Positions 5,957 to 8,732 of a stretch of DNA of 8,732 nucleotides are shown here, one piece after another. Both the position numbers and the translations under genes were made by a program. Position 1 is the first letter of the stretch, and every line of letters starts with the position of its first letter. The notes below the pieces were generated by a model. That model was not told the origin of the DNA, searched no databases, and saw only the letters and a list, made by a program, of their open reading frames with translations. This DNA comes from an uncultured Campylobacter sp. (lineage in GTDB: Bacteria; Campylobacterota; Campylobacteria; Campylobacterales; Campylobacteraceae): positions 1 through 8,732 of the forward strand of contig NZ_CALIIS010000217.1 of assembly GCF_938017705.1 (NCBI RefSeq). Direction: 5' to 3'.

Positions 5957-6814
5957 TCAGCTTACCAGTCTCGTTGCATCTTGGATATTGATATTTAGTC
6001 CAAGCTGTTCGTTGCTTAGCCCGAGTGCAAGACCTACCAGCTGAGATAGGTGGATGATCGGCTTTCTTGCCTTGGAGTTCATCGCTTCTTGGTATCGCTC
6101 CTGATAGATATCAAGCTGCATCTGACATAGCGGACAAGGGGTAACTACGACGTCGGCACCGTGCTCGGCAGCGTCATTTACGATCTCGCTTGACATTTTA
6201 GATACCGATTTTACCGCAGGATAGCTAGCGTGAAAACCGCAGCAATCAAGGCGTTTTTCAAAAGGTACTATCTGAGCACCAAGTGCGCTAACTACCGCTT
6301 CAAAGCTTTTCGGATTGGTCGAGCTTTCTTTTTTAAGCTCGCGCTCCGGTCTTAATGAGTGGCAGCCGTAAAATAGAGCTACTTTTAAGTTTGTTAGCGG
6401 TCTCGTGACCTTGGCTTTTAGAGTGTCTAAGCTTTGATATAGCACCCAAAGCAGACTCGTAATTTCGGTGCTTCCCTGATACTGCATACCGCCCTCTTTT
6501 AAAAAGGTATTGATATAGCTTTTAGCACCCTTATCCAACGCTAGCTTTACTTTAGTTAGAGTTAGCATACAGGTGGAGCAGGTAGTTAGCAGAGGCATAT
6601 TCATACCCTCGGCTAGCGCGATGTTTCTGGCATTGGCTACTAGGCTTGCCATAGGATCGACGCATTGAGCTTGACTAGCCCCGCAGCAGCTCCAGCCCTT
6701 TATCTCGTGAAGTTTAATACCCAGCACCGGAGCGATCGCTTCAAGTGAAATTTTAGATTCCTTTGCAGCTTGACTTAAAACGCAACCCGGGAAAAATGCA
6801 AATTCGTTATTCAT
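5957..6814 (-). CDS. mfrE: MfrE (SdhE-type), twin CCG-domain subunit of methylmenaquinol:fumarate reductase
   Basis: This is the third subunit of the SdhABE/MfrABE enzyme, replacing the cytochrome b anchor of ordinary fumarate reductases. It has 285 residues with two cysteine-rich CCG domains related to heterodisulfide reductase subunit B. The first uses Cys11 (FFPGC), Cys43-Cys44 (WSCCGA) and Cys79/Cys82 (TTCSTC). The second uses Cys151 (YGCHSLRP), Cys191-Cys192 (LDCCGF) and Cys227/Cys230 (PCPLC). These should bind noncubane iron-sulfur clusters that accept electrons from methylmenaquinol; that role is known for the family and inferred here. No signal peptide or membrane helix is visible, so its attachment and export are not explained by its own sequence. 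The ATG lies 10 bp after the mfrB stop, with GGAGGAGAGG filling the gap as the ribosome binding site. It is the last gene of the mfr unit. In databases it may be called sdhE, sdhC or CoB-CoM heterodisulfide reductase subunit B. Confidence 0.95.
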   Translation of the reverse strand: MNNEFAFFPGCVLSQAAKESKISLEAIAPVLGIKLHEIKGWSCCGASQAQCVDPMASLVANARNIALAEGMNMPLLTTCSTCMLTLTKVKLALDKGAKSYINTFLKEGGMQYQGSTEITSLLWVLYQSLDTLKAKVTRPLTNLKVALFYGCHSLRPERELKKESSTNPKSFEAVVSALGAQIVPFEKRLDCCGFHASYPAVKSVSKMSSEIVNDAAEHGADVVVTPCPLCQMQLDIYQERYQEAMNSKARKPIIHLSQLVGLALGLSNEQLGLNINIQDATRLVS

Positions 6815-6824
6815 CCTCTCCTCC
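6815..6824 (-). promoter_or_regulatory. Ribosome binding site of mfrE in the mfrB-mfrE gap
   Basis: The whole 10-bp gap reads GGAGGAGAGG on the minus strand, directly before the mfrE ATG at 6814, and the preceding bases extend it to AAGGAGG across the mfrB stop codon. It decides the start of mfrE and implies strong independent initiation. Confidence 0.75.
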
Positions 6825-7799
6825 TTATTCTATCTCGCCGCTAGCTTGAGCCTTACGCGCGGCCTCTATCATCTTAACGAGCTGCGCATGACCCTCGATC
6901 TCCTCGCCGCCGAATACGTGCAAAGGATTCATCTTGCCGGCCATCATTAAATTTGCCGCTACGTCCATCTTGCCCATATTTGCAAATACGCCTTCGCTTC
7001 TTAAAGCGAGCTTGATCTCGTTTAATCTTCCGCTTCCCTCTACGATATCTAGCAGGAACGCCTCTGCGTGAGCTGGACCGCTTCCTGCGGTTAAGCCTTT
7101 TTTCATCGCTAGAGCGCGAAGTGCGGTAATATCGCTTTGAGCGCTTATGCCTTTAGGGCAGCGATCGGCGCACTCTTGGCAGTGCACGCATAGCCATAAT
7201 CCGTTTAGTACCGCAGGCTTTAGATGAGGCATAGCGTCCTTGCTTCTTGAATCAAACGCGGCGCGGTTAGCGTGCGTGAAAACAAAGGGTTGCATATAAT
7301 CGCTTGCGTCCGCTCCAAGCTTATTGCATTCGCTAGCGCAACATCCGCAAAGTATGCAATCCCACTGCTTTTTGACGCGCTCCATCTGCTCGGGGCTTTG
7401 CTTACAGCCCTTATCGGCGCTAAATTCTTTCTTAGGCGTAATGGTCGGTTTGATCTTTCTTAAATTTTCGATACTAGGTTCCCAATCCACTACTAGATCC
7501 GAGATCACTCGAAAATTATTTAGCGGAGAGATCGTAAAGCTATCGGGGTTTTCATACTCTGCAAGCAGAGCCTCCATCTTGGTATCGCAGGCGAGATATG
7601 AGTGCCCGTTTACCCTCACGGCACAGGCTCCGCATATCGCCATACGGCACGCTGCGGTAAAATTTAAAGTGATGTCTAAATTTTGCTTAATAAATTGCAA
7701 AACTCCAAGCAGGGTCTTTCCTTTGATCTGCTCCAAACTAAGCTCATAGGCTTGCTTATAATTTTTGCTTCCGTCGAAGCGGTCTATGATAAATTTCAT
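6825..7799 (-). CDS. mfrB: MfrB (SdhB-type), iron-sulfur subunit of methylmenaquinol:fumarate reductase
   Basis: This is the electron-transfer subunit between MfrE and the flavin of MfrA. It has 324 residues, clearly longer than ordinary FrdB/SdhB (about 240) because of a C-terminal extension. The N-terminal plant-ferredoxin domain binds [2Fe-2S] through Cys51, Cys56, Cys59 and Cys71. The C-terminal domain has Cys148, Cys151, Cys154 and Cys158 (CILCGCCASEC), then Cys204, Cys207, Cys210 and Cys214 (CVHCQECADRCPKG). Cys207 occupies the place where classical FrdB/SdhB have Val or Ile, so the usual [3Fe-4S] cluster may be a [4Fe-4S] cluster here. There is no signal peptide; export together with a Tat-dependent flavoprotein is the accepted model for Campylobacter Mfr. 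Its ATG overlaps the mfrA stop as ATGA. Confidence 0.96.
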   Translation of the reverse strand: MKFIIDRFDGSKNYKQAYELSLEQIKGKTLLGVLQFIKQNLDITLNFTAACRMAICGACAVRVNGHSYLACDTKMEALLAEYENPDSFTISPLNNFRVISDLVVDWEPSIENLRKIKPTITPKKEFSADKGCKQSPEQMERVKKQWDCILCGCCASECNKLGADASDYMQPFVFTHANRAAFDSRSKDAMPHLKPAVLNGLWLCVHCQECADRCPKGISAQSDITALRALAMKKGLTAGSGPAHAEAFLLDIVEGSGRLNEIKLALRSEGVFANMGKMDVAANLMMAGKMNPLHVFGGEEIEGHAQLVKMIEAARKAQASGEIE

Positions 7800-8732
7800 T
7801 GAGGTTTCCTTCCGTCAAGAGAGAATTCCGTAACGACGACCTCTTTGTAGCCCAAGCTTAGCTCGCCTGCGTCGTTCATCGTCACGATACTGTGCTTTAA
7901 GAAATTTTTATCGTCGCGCTTCGGATAGTCCTCTCTGGTATGCGCGCCGCGGCTTTCAAGCCTCTTTTGCGCAGCCAAACACGCACAACGCGCAAGCAGG
8001 ATTAAATTTCCAAGCTCGACGTAGTCGGTAAATGCGGTATTCATAACAGGATTTACATCCGCGACGCGTAGCTCGTCGTAGCGCGCTCTGATACCCTCTA
8101 AATTTTGCGAAAGCAGATCAAGCTTTTCGCCGGTTTTAAAGATGCCCATATTATCCCAAAGCTGCGCGCCTAGCTCTTCGCGCAACTCATACATCTCGCC
8201 TGCCTTGCCCGAGCCGTTTGCGATCTGCTTAAATTTAGCCTGCCATTTTTGCGCGAGCTCGCTTGCTCTTTTGCCGTCACCGAAGCCCTCTTGCTTCGCG
8301 GCATAATCCGCTGCGCCAAGCCCTGCTAGTTTGCCCGTAACGACTGCGTCGGTTAAAGAATTTCCGCCCAAGCGGTTTGCGCCATGAATCGAGATACAAG
8401 ACGCTTCGCCTGCGGTGTAAAGTCCCGAAATTTTAGTGCTCATATCGTCAAATTTAGACACTTCAATGCCGCCCATCGAGTAGTGTGCGGTCGGACGAAT
8501 CGGAATTGGCTCCTCGATAAGATCGATACCCTCAAACAAAATGGCGGTGTGTCTGATCTTAGGAAGGGCTTTTAAAATTTTATCTTTTCCGAGATGTCTT
8601 ACGTCAAGCAGCACGTATGCGCCTAGCCCCTCGCCGTATCCCCTACCCTCGCGAATCTCGGTTTCGATCGCGCGAGCTACGACGTCGCGCGGCGCAAGCT
8701 CCATCTTTTCGTGGTAGTTTTTCATAAAGCGC
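7796..8732 (-). CDS. mfrA: MfrA (SdhA-type) flavoprotein of methylmenaquinol:fumarate reductase (5' end beyond window)
   Basis: This is the catalytic FAD subunit that reduces fumarate (in C. jejuni also mesaconate and crotonate). Only the C-terminal 311 residues, about half of a roughly 610-residue protein, are present. The frame is open to the window edge, and the visible Met at 8725 is internal: the preceding codons Arg-Phe belong to the conserved RFM motif. Recognisable family motifs in order are APRDVVARAI (with the catalytic Arg of the RD motif), EIREGRG, RPTAHYSMGG (substrate-binding His), GLYTAGEAS, HGANRLGGNSLTDAVV (substrate Arg and FAD contacts) and near the end RGAHTREDYPKRDD. The FAD-binding N-terminus and any Tat signal lie outside the window, so export is inferred from the family. 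Mfr rather than cytosolic FrdA is indicated by the following long SdhB and twin-CCG genes. Confidence 0.94.
   Translation of the reverse strand, partial: RFMKNYHEKMELAPRDVVARAIETEIREGRGYGEGLGAYVLLDVRHLGKDKILKALPKIRHTAILFEGIDLIEEPIPIRPTAHYSMGGIEVSKFDDMSTKISGLYTAGEASCISIHGANRLGGNSLTDAVVTGKLAGLGAADYAAKQEGFGDGKRASELAQKWQAKFKQIANGSGKAGEMYELREELGAQLWDNMGIFKTGEKLDLLSQNLEGIRARYDELRVADVNPVMNTAFTDYVELGNLILLARCACLAAQKRLESRGAHTREDYPKRDDKNFLKHSIVTMNDAGELSLGYKEVVVTEFSLDGRKPQ

Noticed and set aside
7324..7749. 141-codon open frame on the plus strand opposite mfrB
   Set aside because: It is entirely antisense to a clear iron-sulfur subunit gene, has no recognisable protein family, and its frame is a by-product of mfrB codon usage.

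Overview
The window looks like a piece of a Campylobacter chromosome. The protein families are campylobacterotal, AAATTT-type words are frequent, and base composition is roughly mid-40s GC by eye. That suggests the higher-GC oral species group (gracilis/rectus/showae/curvus-like) rather than C. jejuni; this species-level guess is inference. Every supported gene lies on the minus strand, so the window is best read from right to left.

Region 1 (8732 to 5957): the 3' part of mfrA, then mfrB and mfrE. Together they encode a periplasmic 8-methylmenaquinol:fumarate reductase of the SdhABE type: flavoprotein, iron-sulfur subunit and twin-CCG subunit. The genes are tightly packed (4-bp overlap, then 10-bp gap).

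Region 2 (5956 to 5577): a 380-bp AT-rich intergenic gap. It holds a 74-bp interrupted palindrome just after mfrE, a short imperfect direct repeat, and a probable extended -10 promoter with a strong Shine-Dalgarno site for the next operon.

Region 3 (5576 to 1): the hydABCDE operon of a group 1 membrane-bound uptake [NiFe] hydrogenase. HydA is the Tat-exported small subunit, HydB the catalytic large subunit, HydC the di-heme cytochrome b anchor and HydD the maturation protease. HydE is an accessory protein cut by the window's left edge (390 codons visible). The genes are coupled by tiny gaps or overlaps.

How the genes work together: HydABC oxidises H2 and reduces menaquinone in the membrane. 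Mfr takes electrons from methylmenaquinol and reduces fumarate on the periplasmic side. The two adjacent operons could therefore form the two ends of an H2-to-fumarate respiratory chain.

The most unusual item is inside hydD. About 109 extra residues, rich in Q-N-S/F and almost certainly low complexity, interrupt an otherwise canonical protease between its first helix and the DGG strand. At DNA level the insert is an array of 17 near-regular RAATTY hexamers (16 perfect), all spaced by multiples of 3 bp. RAATTY is the motif methylated by CtsM and needed for DNA uptake in C. jejuni.
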